In this document: positions 1 to 8,443 of the stretch, in pieces
How positions within the stretch are numbered: the stretch's first letter is position 1
Layout: each line of letters begins with the position of its first letter
Virus record (IMG/VR): IMGVR_UViG_3300030451_002238
Location: 1-41,749 of that record
Origin: a virus
Strand: one strand, 5' to 3'
Length of the DNA: 41,749 nt
Notes under the pieces: generated by a model
What the model saw: only the letters and a program-made list of their open reading frames with translations
Databases searched by the model: none
What the model was told of the DNA's origin: nothing
Position numbers and translations under genes: made by a program

Positions 1-1
1 A

Positions 2-1741
2 ATAGAACAGGCTATACTAGGTTTAGAAGTTATGCCTAGCATGAGAGCTATGATGACAGCAGGTATAGCTTTAGATAGAGACAACACAGCAGGGTACAAC
101 TGTAGTTACTTACCTGTAGATGATCCAAAGTCCTTCGATGAGGCTATGTTCATTCTCCTCTGTGGTACTGGTGTTGGCTTCAGTGTCGAGAGACAGTTCA
201 TTAGCAAGCTCCCCGAAATCCCTAAATTGTTCGAGAGTGATACTACCATTGTGGTAAAGGACAGCAAGGAGGGGTGGGCTAAAGCGTTCAGACAACTACT
301 GGTACTCCTTTGGGCAGGTGAGATTCCATTGTGGGATGTAAGCAGGGTTAGACCTGCAGGTGCGAGACTCAAAACATTTGGTGGTAGAGCCTCTGGCCCT
401 GCTCCTCTTGTGGATCTATTTAACTTTGCAGTTAAACTATTTAAAGAAGCAGAGGGGCGTAAGTTATCCTCAATAGAGTGTCACGATCTAATGTGTAAGA
501 TCGGAGAGATAGTAGTTGTAGGTGGTGTCAGACGCAGTGCCATGATCTCTCTATCTAATTTATCAGATGATCGTATGCGTCACGCTAAGTCTGGTAACTG
601 GTGGGATAACGAACCCCAACGTGCCTTGGCTAACAACAGTGTGTCGTACACAGAGAAACCAGACAGTCTGTCTTTCATGCGTGAGTGGATGGCACTAGTC
701 GAATCAGGGAGTGGTGAACGTGGTATCTTCAATCGGGAAGCAGCTAAGAAACAAGCTGCAAAGAATGGCAGACGTGCTGCTGACTATGACTTTGGAACTA
801 ACCCATGTTCTGAGATTATTCTTAGACCGTATCAATTCTGCAACCTTACAGAAGTTGTTATTAGGGCTACAGATAACGTGGATGATATTGCTAGAAAAGT
901 TAGACTTGCTACTATTCTGGGTACGATACAGTCAACATACACCAAATTTCCATACTTGCGGAAGGTGTGGACAACGAATACAGAAGAGGAGCGTCTGTTG
1001 GGTGTGTCACTCACAGGGATAATGGACAATCCACTAATGACTACAAAAAATAAAGGACTGGATAAAACACTTGAAAATCTACGTAATGTTGCTGTTGTCA
1101 CTAACGCTGAGTGGGCTGATCGTCTTGGTATTCCACAGTCAGCAGCTATCACCTGTGTTAAACCATCAGGTACAGTCTCACAGTTGGTTGACTCTGCCTC
1201 TGGTATCCATGCACGTCATTCACCTTATTACATTAGAACCGTTAGAGGAGATAACAAAGACCCTCTTACCACCTTCATGAAAGATCAAGGTATTCCTAGT
1301 GAGCCTGATGTATTTAAACCAGACCAGACAACAGTGTTCTCGTTTCCTGTGAAAGCTCCTAACAAGGCTGTGGTCACGTCTGATCTATCTGCTGTTGATC
1401 AACTTAACATGTGGTTGATGTATCAGAGAAACTGGTGTGAGCATAAACCATCTGTGACTATCAATGTCAAAAAGGATGAGTGGTTTGAGGTTGGTGCATT
1501 TGTGTATGAACACTTTGATGAAATGTCTGGTGTATCTTTTCTACCTTACAATGAACACACTTATCAACAAGCTCCGTATCAGGAGATAGATAAAGAAGAA
1601 TATAAAAATCTTTTGTCTACTATGCCAAAAAGTATTGACTGGTCTAGACTCAGCGAGTATGAAAAAGAAGACACTACTAGTTCGAGTCAAACATTTGCTT
1701 GCACTGGTGATGTCTGCGAGGTGGTAGACATAGGGGCATAG
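2..1741 (+). CDS. nrdJ: Class II (adenosylcobalamin-dependent) ribonucleotide reductase, 5' truncated
   Basis: Reduces ribonucleotides to deoxyribonucleotides in the host cytoplasm to feed phage DNA synthesis. The reading frame is open to the window edge: codons before the ATG at 32 read IEQAILGLEV and continue the family, so the true start lies upstream. Counting from that ATG, the monomeric triphosphate-reductase signatures are present: YNCS (Cys24, redox cysteine), NPCSEI (Cys259 for the thiyl radical, with the catalytic Glu two residues on), FCNL (Cys270, redox partner) and a C-terminal CTGDVC pair (Cys557/Cys562) that re-reduces the site. The order and spacing match the Lactobacillus RTPR/NrdJ layout. 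Class II enzymes need B12 but neither oxygen nor a second subunit, and are common in marine phages of B12-using alphaproteobacteria. The next gene begins 3 nt after the stop, so they are probably co-transcribed. Confidence 0.95.
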   Translation: MEQAILGLEVMPSMRAMMTAGIALDRDNTAGYNCSYLPVDDPKSFDEAMFILLCGTGVGFSVERQFISKLPEIPKLFESDTTIVVKDSKEGWAKAFRQLLVLLWAGEIPLWDVSRVRPAGARLKTFGGRASGPAPLVDLFNFAVKLFKEAEGRKLSSIECHDLMCKIGEIVVVGGVRRSAMISLSNLSDDRMRHAKSGNWWDNEPQRALANNSVSYTEKPDSLSFMREWMALVESGSGERGIFNREAAKKQAAKNGRRAADYDFGTNPCSEIILRPYQFCNLTEVVIRATDNVDDIARKVRLATILGTIQSTYTKFPYLRKVWTTNTEEERLLGVSLTGIMDNPLMTTKNKGLDKTLENLRNVAVVTNAEWADRLGIPQSAAITCVKPSGTVSQLVDSASGIHARHSPYYIRTVRGDNKDPLTTFMKDQGIPSEPDVFKPDQTTVFSFPVKAPNKAVVTSDLSAVDQLNMWLMYQRNWCEHKPSVTINVKKDEWFEVGAFVYEHFDEMSGVSFLPYNEHTYQQAPYQEIDKEEYKNLLSTMPKSIDWSRLSEYEKEDTTSSSQTFACTGDVCEVVDIGA

Positions 1742-1744
1742 CCA

Positions 1745-2230
1745 ATGGCGAAAAGAAACTCTTCCTCAATTAGAGAGGGAACAGTAGCAGAAAAAGAATT
1801 TATAAAGTTACGTGGAAATAATTTTGTTAGACATGCTACAAGGGATGAAGACATCTTTGAACACTGGGATGTTTTGGACAAAGAGTTTGGTAAGGTTGAT
1901 GTTAAAGCAGCTAAACGATTTGAAAGAAGAGGACCAGTAGACTACACAATCTGGTGGGAGTTACGTACAGTCAAACGTCCTCCCAACTGGAAACCCACTA
2001 AGGGATGGGGAGTACCAAACGGAATAGATAGGTTTGTTGCGGTACGAGCCAAGGAAGCTTTCTACTTACTAGATCCATCTGACATAATAGATGATCTAAG
2101 AAAGAGATGCACCGACTATTTTAAAGGAGAGTTTGGTCTTCTTACTAGACCAGGAAGAGGTGACTTGGTTACTATACTTCCTCTAGACTACGTGATAGAA
2201 AATAGTAGACATACCGTTGAGGTAAGTTAG
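1745..2230 (+). CDS. Hypothetical protein, possible PD-(D/E)XK-type nuclease
   Basis: 161 residues, 3 nt after the reductase stop, so in the same transcript. I do not recognise a named family. The middle reads WDVLDKEFGKVDVKAAKRF, followed by TIWWELRTVKRP; an acidic residue before a D-x-K on a strand, then a W-x-E strand, resembles the core of PD-(D/E)XK nucleases (Asp52 and Lys54 as candidate catalytic residues). The C-terminal half is rich in Trp, Arg and Pro. A small nuclease next to nucleotide-recycling genes would fit host DNA breakdown or recombination, but this is inference from motif shape. There is no signal peptide or membrane segment. Confidence 0.7.
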   Translation: MAKRNSSSIREGTVAEKEFIKLRGNNFVRHATRDEDIFEHWDVLDKEFGKVDVKAAKRFERRGPVDYTIWWELRTVKRPPNWKPTKGWGVPNGIDRFVAVRAKEAFYLLDPSDIIDDLRKRCTDYFKGEFGLLTRPGRGDLVTILPLDYVIENSRHTVEVS

Positions 2231-2238
2231 GAGTTGAT

Positions 2239-2586
2239 ATGAAGTGTAAAAACTGCGGCTTTCTTTTAGATGACGATGGTCACTGTGGAGAGTGCGAGAA
2301 ATACTCTATATCAGATATAATAGACTTAGCAGGAAGGAAAGAGATGAGTTCTAAATTTAATCCAGTCGATAGACCTTTTCATTATAATCATGCAGACGAT
2401 GGCATAGAGTGTATTGACTACATAAAACAAGTGTTAGGTCTTGATGGCTTTATAGATTACTGTCATGGCAACGTAATCAAGTATCAACACCGTCACAAAT
2501 ATAAAACTAATCCTGTAGAAGATATGGAGAAAGCACAGTGGTATCTTGCCAGGATGTTAGAGTCGTTAAAAGAAAAACATAAATGA
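2239..2586 (+). CDS. DUF3310-family protein with N-terminal zinc ribbon
   Basis: 115 residues; the ATG follows a GGAG at 2231-2234. The N-terminus has two CxxC pairs (Cys3/Cys6 and Cys16/Cys19), a short zinc-ribbon pattern. From about residue 42 the protein matches the phage family DUF3310: RPFHYN, then GIECIDYI, then GNVIKYQHRHKYK and a helix with EDMEKAQWYL. DUF3310 proteins are sometimes annotated as nucleotide-kinase-like and usually lie near phage replication or nucleotide genes; their biochemical role is not established as far as I know. The stop overlaps the next start by 4 nt (ATGA). The zinc ribbon in front of the domain is the unusual part. Confidence 0.85.
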   Translation: MKCKNCGFLLDDDGHCGECEKYSISDIIDLAGRKEMSSKFNPVDRPFHYNHADDGIECIDYIKQVLGLDGFIDYCHGNVIKYQHRHKYKTNPVEDMEKAQWYLARMLESLKEKHK

Positions 2587-2807
2587 CTAACAAAAATAAT
2601 AAAAAAACCCTTGAGCAGGAAGCCCAAGAGTTTGTGTCAAAGAAAGACACCACTCAGATAAAGGTGGAGACTGACGATTTTTTTGCAGGTCATGCCTTGT
2701 CAGGACTCCTTGCCTCTGGTAAGTATGTTAGGTCTGAGGAGATAGTTGAAGAAGCATTCTCTTACTCAGACAAAATGATAAAGTACAAAAAAACTAAAAA
2801 TAAATAA
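2583..2807 (+). CDS. Small hypothetical protein, last gene of the plus-strand operon
   Basis: 74 residues starting at an ATGA overlap with the upstream stop, which implies translational coupling. The N-terminal third is lysine-rich and polar. The centre has a hydrophobic FFAGHALSGLLASG helix, then an acidic helix EEIVEEAFSYSDKMI, and the C-terminus is basic. Phage proteins with an A-x-x-x-G-L-L-A helix followed by an E/A-rich helix are common at the end of early operons and have no known role. A terminator begins about 10 nt after the stop. Confidence 0.7.
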   Translation: MTNKNNKKTLEQEAQEFVSKKDTTQIKVETDDFFAGHALSGLLASGKYVRSEEIVEEAFSYSDKMIKYKKTKNK

Positions 2808-2816
2808 CAAACTAAA

Positions 2817-2849
2817 AAACCCCCAGTTAATCTCTGGGGGTTTCTTTTT
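2817..2849. terminator. Bidirectional intrinsic terminator between convergent operons
   Basis: A 10-bp perfect stem (AAACCCCCAG pairing with CTGGGGGTTT) with a 7-nt loop is followed on the plus strand by TTTCTTTTT. On the minus strand the same stem is followed by an A-rich plus-strand flank that reads as T-rich. It lies exactly between the last plus-strand early gene and the end of the minus-strand late region, so it can stop both. The TAA stop of the left-most minus-strand gene is inside the T tract. Confidence 0.9.
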
Positions 2850-5800
2850 AGTCATACGGTTCGTTCTCTCGTATGTTTGGAACTATGGCTAGAAGTTTCA
2901 TTCTTCTTGTTAGTTCATCTGATATAGTTTCAGACTCAGCCAAGTATTCATCTGCTGTGTTGAACCCAAGTGTTTGTGCAGCAGTGTCTAAATTTTGTTT
3001 TCCCTCTTTACCCTTAGAATAAATTATGTAGTTGTTTCTGATGTAACCTCTAGCTTTTACTGGACTCTCTGCTACAAAAGAATCAAACAAAGCCTCAACT
3101 TGTTCTTTCTCTTTTCTTATTTTCTTTCTAATCCAACCCTCAAGAAGATTAGCTTTGTCTAAGTTAGAGATACTATCACTGGCTACAATCTCATCGTAAG
3201 TCATCTCTCCATACTTCTTTGAAGCAGGTGCTTTAGACTTCCAGTTTTCAAAGTCTTTGTACATTGACTTAGCCAGTCTTTCCCTCAACACAAGATCAAT
3301 GTTAGCACTCTTTGTTGCAGTGCTTCCGTATATCTGCCAGTTCTTTAGATTGTATCTAGACATTTCTTTTTGTAGTGATGTCAACGGTGGCTCTGCTGTT
3401 CTACCAGTAATCTGTTTTAGGGCAGGGTTTACTTTACCTCTAGCTACAGGGTTGTCAAAATCATAGTAGGCAATGTCTGTCTCATCATTGAAAGATTGTA
3501 GATACTGTACTGACCTTACATCAGGTAACATCCTTAATGCTCTGTTAGTCATCTCAGCGCCACTATAGTCTAGCTTAACATCATCTGTGAGTGCTAGTTC
3601 TCTGGTAAAAGGATTACCTGCTTGATCATAGTCTGCCTGTCCTATCAAGTCTCTAGCTATCGCACCTGGCATGGTAAATGTAGCTAAGAAATCTCCAAAC
3701 TTTTTTTCTAAGTCTGGTGTTATTTTTTGTTTTGCTGCAGCATCTAATATTGCAACAGGAATACCAAGATCAAAAGAAAACTCTGGTATGCCACCAAGGA
3801 CATCTTGTAAGTCTCTCTTCAATTGATCTGTGTTGTCAAAAGAAGTAGGAAGACCATTCTCTTTTCTCCAAGCTTGATCACCTAGATACATATGAAACAT
3901 GGCAGCACCCAGTAAAGGTTTAAGATCCTCTTGTGCTCCTAGCTCATTCTTTATAGATCCGTAATCAACTTCACCATCTCTATCTTTAGCTATCTGATAC
4001 CCTGCAAACAACATCATAGCTCCAGTGGCTTGACGTGCATACCTAGTGGCATCATCTTTAGCACCCTCAGTTAGACCTGATCTGTGCAACATCTCCCCAA
4101 GAATAGGAGCGTAGTCAGATACCATCTGCAAGTGATTACCTAAATATCTTGGGAAAGGAACACCTGCTGCTGCTGAGACAAGGAATGGTACTTTTCTATT
4201 TAAGTTTACTAACCCTCTTGTTGTGCTTGCTAGTACAGAGTCAGCACCTCTAAAGTCTCTCTGCATAGTAAGTCTGTTTGCATCATCAACAGCAAGGTTT
4301 AAATCTATACCCTCTGGTAGATCTTCTAACTTGGTGTTAGATCTCAACCAGTCAGACATCGACATACCCTTATCTCTGAACTGTCTCTCTAGGTTTCCGT
4401 AAAATATACCTTCTTTAAAAACAGAGTCAGAAAGAGTGTTAGCCATGTTCACAAATCTACCTACCTTGGCTAAAACTCCACTGCTTTCCATACCAACCTC
4501 TAGTCTCATGGCTTGGTTGTACAAGCGCATGGATTGCTCTGGCATTTCCTCTAACATAATTTGACGTAGCAGTTTAGCTTCTGTGTTGTTAAAAGAAAGA
4601 CCTCTAACAACGGATGTCATGTTAGGTATAAAAGTTTTTATTTGAGATGCGTCACCAGTGAGTCCTTTGTAGATAGCCTTGTTAACTTGGTCTACCATAT
4701 CTGTTCCAATAAGGATACCTACGTTAGTCAAGTTACGCATTGTAGTAGCAGGTTGAGAAGTCATGAAAGATATTCTCATGGTGTCTAAATCTTGTAAAAA
4801 CCTAAGACCAACATTTCTAGAGTTTCTGACTGCTGCTGCAGATATTTCCTGTGCATCTTGACTGCTGATAGATGAAGCACCCTTAGAAAACAGAACATCT
4901 ATATCAGATGCTTTATCCATATCTATTTTAGCACCACGTTTTATGGCACTTTGAAATCCTAGAGTTTGACCTGCTCTTGATACCTCAGATAAGTAGATCA
5001 TAGAGAACTCATCTTTGGAAAGACCATACTTATCTTTTACATTCTTGAGTATCGTAAATACTTCCTGGGCTTCTCCATCTCTCAGCTTGTTGGCTATAGC
5101 CTCAGTGATTCTGATGTCACTACCCTTTGTATCTAGCTTCAACTCTCTCATGAGGTCTACACTAGCAGCAGCAATACCTCTCATTGTCTGCACTGAAAGA
5201 CCAGAACTAAACTCTGGGTTTGCTTTTGGATCTGACATTGCGTTAAGAATAGCCCTACCCTTGGCCACACGTTCAGGGTCTAACCTTGCCTTTATCTTAG
5301 CACCTTTTACTCCTGCACGAGCAGATAGTATATCCTCTACATCAGCTACGATATTCATAGCTTGTTTCTTTTCAGCATCTGAAGCAGCTTTTATAGTTCC
5401 AAGAGATTTTTTAGCAGCTTCTTCTGCTTGCTTTTTAAATGTAGTGTTTCTTTGTAACATTACATCTTCTACTTTTTTAGCTCTACCTCTACCTACAAAA
5501 CCAGAGATGTAACCTGTGGCTGCACCAAAAGTTCCTTCAGCTACGGCACCTACAGTAGAATCAAATATTAAATCTTTTGCTGTGTATTCTGGACCTACCC
5601 CAAGCTCCTCTCTAGTTTCACCTTGTTGTTTACCCTGAAATCCAGAGACAGCAGCACCAGTTCCTGCGCCTATAGCCCCTTCTTTTAAAGACTGTCTTGC
5701 GATAGAAGACTTAACTACATTCTTCTTTAGAGTTTCTTTCAGACCTGCTCTGACAGCTAACTGAACACCTTTAGATGCTACTTTAGCCCCAACTTTTCCA

Positions 5801-6192
5801 AGACCAAAACTAGCAAACCCCAAGTAAGTAGATGGTGCTGTAACCACACCTTCTGCAAAGTCTCCTAGACCGTCAAAGAAACCTGTACCTGCGTCTTTAG
5901 AATTATCCCACGCCTGGGTCAGCCTACCAAAAGCTTGTTTACCTTTGTAGCTGAAGTCTTTGTTGCGAACATAGTTTAAATCTTTTGTGGCAGTAACTTC
6001 GTTGACTGATTGTGCTCTCATGTGCTCTATAAAATCTTTAGTAAGATTTTCAAAACCCATCTCTTTTATTTCGTCTTTAGTGTATTTATATCTGCCACCA
6101 CTGAAGAATCTAACTAAGTCTCTTTTGAAATCGTCATCCTCAACGAGATCAATAAAACTAGAGTCAGGTGCTTTTTGTACGTAAGTGCTCAT
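2848..6192 (-). CDS. Large internal virion / ejection protein candidate
   Basis: 1114 residues, last gene of the late region. The N-terminal 100 residues are charged and helical. Residues ~100-235 hold glycine/alanine-rich, membrane-compatible stretches (for example GFASFGLGKVGAKVAS and EGAIGAGTGAAVSGF) like the glycine-zipper segments of phage ejection proteins. A long mixed helical body follows, with a hydrophobic segment near 745-790 (RQATGAMMLFAGYQIA). The length and position after tail genes fit an internal core or DNA-ejection protein such as T7 gp16, which crosses the cell envelope during infection. I see no lytic transglycosylase motif; the lysozyme is encoded by the separate gene at 7647-8429. 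The start directly abuts the upstream stop. The role is inferred from size, composition and place. Confidence 0.75.
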   Translation of the reverse strand: MSTYVQKAPDSSFIDLVEDDDFKRDLVRFFSGGRYKYTKDEIKEMGFENLTKDFIEHMRAQSVNEVTATKDLNYVRNKDFSYKGKQAFGRLTQAWDNSKDAGTGFFDGLGDFAEGVVTAPSTYLGFASFGLGKVGAKVASKGVQLAVRAGLKETLKKNVVKSSIARQSLKEGAIGAGTGAAVSGFQGKQQGETREELGVGPEYTAKDLIFDSTVGAVAEGTFGAATGYISGFVGRGRAKKVEDVMLQRNTTFKKQAEEAAKKSLGTIKAASDAEKKQAMNIVADVEDILSARAGVKGAKIKARLDPERVAKGRAILNAMSDPKANPEFSSGLSVQTMRGIAAASVDLMRELKLDTKGSDIRITEAIANKLRDGEAQEVFTILKNVKDKYGLSKDEFSMIYLSEVSRAGQTLGFQSAIKRGAKIDMDKASDIDVLFSKGASSISSQDAQEISAAAVRNSRNVGLRFLQDLDTMRISFMTSQPATTMRNLTNVGILIGTDMVDQVNKAIYKGLTGDASQIKTFIPNMTSVVRGLSFNNTEAKLLRQIMLEEMPEQSMRLYNQAMRLEVGMESSGVLAKVGRFVNMANTLSDSVFKEGIFYGNLERQFRDKGMSMSDWLRSNTKLEDLPEGIDLNLAVDDANRLTMQRDFRGADSVLASTTRGLVNLNRKVPFLVSAAAGVPFPRYLGNHLQMVSDYAPILGEMLHRSGLTEGAKDDATRYARQATGAMMLFAGYQIAKDRDGEVDYGSIKNELGAQEDLKPLLGAAMFHMYLGDQAWRKENGLPTSFDNTDQLKRDLQDVLGGIPEFSFDLGIPVAILDAAAKQKITPDLEKKFGDFLATFTMPGAIARDLIGQADYDQAGNPFTRELALTDDVKLDYSGAEMTNRALRMLPDVRSVQYLQSFNDETDIAYYDFDNPVARGKVNPALKQITGRTAEPPLTSLQKEMSRYNLKNWQIYGSTATKSANIDLVLRERLAKSMYKDFENWKSKAPASKKYGEMTYDEIVASDSISNLDKANLLEGWIRKKIRKEKEQVEALFDSFVAESPVKARGYIRNNYIIYSKGKEGKQNLDTAAQTLGFNTADEYLAESETISDELTRRMKLLAIVPNIRENEPYD

Positions 6193-7128
6193 TTAACTTT
6201 CTGTCTCTTCGTTAATAATTGTCTCTTCAACAGTGTCAGGAGATAAAGGCATTGGTCCTTGAAAAGGAGGAGGAACTTGAAATGTTTTAAAATTTTCTGC
6301 AATATCTCTTAAAGTTATTGTTGGATCTTCAGTTAGAGAATCAACCCTGTTAGATATATCTCTGATAACTTCAATTTGACTTTTTGATTTTAATGGATCA
6401 GACATTTCACTGACGTAAAAATCCACTGCGTTATTTAAAATTTCACCTGCAGCATCTGGGTTTGTAAACTGTAATTGACCAGTGTTAGGATTTGTTGTTG
6501 TTTCAAGTTGTGTTTTTAAATTGTTTTCTATTAAAGATCTAGCATCTTTTATATCTTTAGGATCATAGTCTATTAAACCCCTTCTATTAATATCAAAAGG
6601 ACTTATGTTTGGAGCTACACGAGTAGTCGGTGACGTATTCATGAATTCAGAGATAGCCTCTTCATACTCATCCAGTGATGTAGCATGTATAGCTTCTACT
6701 AGTTTGTCAGAGCTAGGATCTTCTGCAGCCCCTAACTCAAAAGCGTACTTCATAGCTGCACCTAATTTTTCTTCTGGTACACTTGCAACGATAGCCTCAC
6801 TAAATCTTTTTAACCCTGCTTTGTTTATCTTCTTATCAGGATCTTCAGACTCCTCTATCTTTTTTAAATAACTTACGGTGCTCGACAGTTGACCAGTGGA
6901 GTATAAAACTGCAGCAGCCTCTTCATCAATACCAAGTTTATCTGCTTCATCTAAAAGTTTTGCTCTTTCTGCTCTAGCTTTTTTTAAGTTAGCCCTCTCT
7001 TCAAAGCCTGACTTTAGCATATATTCTTCAAGCATACCCTGCTTTGCTTTTAGGTACTCTCTGTTTTTTTCCATAGTATCTGCTAGGTTTTGAAAGAAAG
7101 CACCTGCCATTACTGTTCCTGTTACCAT
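6193..7128 (-). CDS. Hypothetical virion-module protein, coiled-coil N-terminus
   Basis: 311 residues. The ATG at 7128 has a GAGGT site 7 nt upstream; an internal ATG at residue 7 is also possible. Residues ~15-110 are strongly helical and charged (heptad-like EKNREYLKAKQGMLEEYM, then KKARAERAKLLDEADKLG). The second half is acidic with several proline-rich turns near the C-terminus. No enzyme motif, signal peptide or membrane helix is visible. Lying between the lysozyme gene and the giant putative ejection protein, it is probably another internal virion protein, in the way T7 encodes several core proteins side by side. That is inference from context only. Confidence 0.65.
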   Translation of the reverse strand: MVTGTVMAGAFFQNLADTMEKNREYLKAKQGMLEEYMLKSGFEERANLKKARAERAKLLDEADKLGIDEEAAAVLYSTGQLSSTVSYLKKIEESEDPDKKINKAGLKRFSEAIVASVPEEKLGAAMKYAFELGAAEDPSSDKLVEAIHATSLDEYEEAISEFMNTSPTTRVAPNISPFDINRRGLIDYDPKDIKDARSLIENNLKTQLETTTNPNTGQLQFTNPDAAGEILNNAVDFYVSEMSDPLKSKSQIEVIRDISNRVDSLTEDPTITLRDIAENFKTFQVPPPFQGPMPLSPDTVEETIINEETES

Positions 7129-7133
7129 CTTTT

Positions 7134-7646
7134 TTACCTCGCCATCAAACCTTTAGGTTCTTCTTTTGTTTCTTCTTCAACTGGTTCCTCTTTCATAGAC
7201 TCAGCAGCTTCTTTAACTAGTTCAAATCCTTTGTCTCTTTCACCTTCAGGTGTTGACTCAACAGCATCGTTAAACAAAGATGCACGTTCTGTCACAGTTA
7301 GTTCGTCAGGTTTAAATGTTTCTTTATATTCCACCCCTGCCATGTCAGCAGCTTTCATAATAAAATCTCTAACAATAGGTTCAACAATAAGACTTGTATC
7401 TATGCTGTGAATACCTGAAGCTACAGCCCCTGTCATCATAGCATCAGATAGTGTTTTTACAGGCACACCAAACTCAAGAGCATCTAGTACGTTATCTATA
7501 ACATCGGGGTCTGAAACCCTGTCAATATGAAACTTAATAGCGTCATTAGGATCTATAATTTCAGGTGGCCTTTCCCAAGGATAATTTTTAGGATAGTCCG
7601 TAAGAGATTGTCCTGGCACTGCTGCCATAAGTGCTGATTCTGTCAT
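7134..7646 (-). CDS. Hypothetical virion-module protein
   Basis: 170 residues, acidic at the C-terminus (several EE and EP pairs). The N-terminus is proline-rich with NYPWERPPEIIDP, then alternating hydrophobic helices around residues 40-110. The start codon immediately follows the stop of the lysozyme gene, and the gene ends 5 nt before the next, so all three are co-translated. I do not recognise a family. Proteins with a PWERPPE-type N-terminus occur in phage virion operons, where they may join the internal proteins. No catalytic motif is seen. Confidence 0.65.
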   Translation of the reverse strand: MTESALMAAVPGQSLTDYPKNYPWERPPEIIDPNDAIKFHIDRVSDPDVIDNVLDALEFGVPVKTLSDAMMTGAVASGIHSIDTSLIVEPIVRDFIMKAADMAGVEYKETFKPDELTVTERASLFNDAVESTPEGERDKGFELVKEAAESMKEEPVEEETKEEPKGLMAR

Positions 7647-8429
7647 CTAATAACCCTCGTTAAATAATTTAAGCTCTGCTGCTCTTCTTTTTATAAGACC
7701 ATCACGAACTTTACCACCTGCGTACTTGTACTCTGGCAACATGTCAGCAATCTCTTCATCACCTCTTGTGCCGTTGTCTGTTAACTTTCTCAAGTTACCT
7801 GCCCCTAAATTGTAAGTAAAACTTGTAAGAGCATCTACTTGATTTTCGTTCCAGTCATAACCTGCTGTTTCTTTTAATTTTAAAACAGTTTTACGTGCAG
7901 CATCTAAATCTTTTTCTAGAAGTCTTTTAGCCTCTGCCTCAGTTATCGTTTGATTTTTACTACTAGCTTTTGTTCCATAACCTATAGATATTTGTTTAAA
8001 ATCATCATAGGCAGTTGAACTAAACTTTTCATATTCCATCACAAACTCAACTAAATTAGATGGTATTTTAGAACCCTCTTTATCAGGTGAAGATGTGTTT
8101 TGTGTAGGTTTTATACCTAGCTCTTCTTTCTTTTTTGATAACTCAGGGGATTCATTCTCACTTGCAAAAACATCATTTAATATTCCCTCCCAACCACCTG
8201 TGTAAGCAAGCATGTTATTGGAAACATCCTTAGATTTTTCTTTAGATTCATTTTGTATCCTCTTTATACCTTCCATAGTTCGTTCTGCATTAGGCACTGA
8301 AAGTTGTTCAGCCATAAGACCTACTTTTGATTGACGTTTAACACCAGGATCACCTATATTTAACTCAGGATTGCCTTGTTCAAGCATAACTCTTTTTCTT
8401 TTTCTATCTTCTGTTGTTGGTAAACTCAT
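7647..8429 (-). CDS. Virion-associated GH24 (T4-type) lysozyme
   Basis: 260 residues. Residues ~1-120 are a polar, charged extension; ~122-260 are a glycoside hydrolase family 24 lysozyme that cleaves the glycan chain of peptidoglycan. The catalytic Glu is in MEYEKF (Glu134), the second acid in AYDDF (Asp143), and ISIGYG (Ser148) holds the position of the catalytic Thr of T4 lysozyme; this conservative Thr-to-Ser change is notable. NENQVDALTSFTYNLG and the C-terminal IKRRAAELKLF are family hallmarks. There is no signal peptide. Its position among presumed internal virion proteins, far from the lysis cassette, argues that it is carried in the particle and opens the cell wall during DNA entry. 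A lysis endolysin role is less likely because a separate M15 enzyme lies in the lysis cassette. Confidence 0.85.
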   Translation of the reverse strand: MSLPTTEDRKRKRVMLEQGNPELNIGDPGVKRQSKVGLMAEQLSVPNAERTMEGIKRIQNESKEKSKDVSNNMLAYTGGWEGILNDVFASENESPELSKKKEELGIKPTQNTSSPDKEGSKIPSNLVEFVMEYEKFSSTAYDDFKQISIGYGTKASSKNQTITEAEAKRLLEKDLDAARKTVLKLKETAGYDWNENQVDALTSFTYNLGAGNLRKLTDNGTRGDEEIADMLPEYKYAGGKVRDGLIKRRAAELKLFNEGY

Positions 8430-8443
8430 ATCTTATCCTTAAT

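Noticed and set aside
5015-5512. 165-residue plus-strand open frame inside the large virion gene
   Set aside because: It is antisense to a long well-formed gene, has no ribosome site and shows a Ser/Leu/Ala-rich composition typical of a shadow frame.
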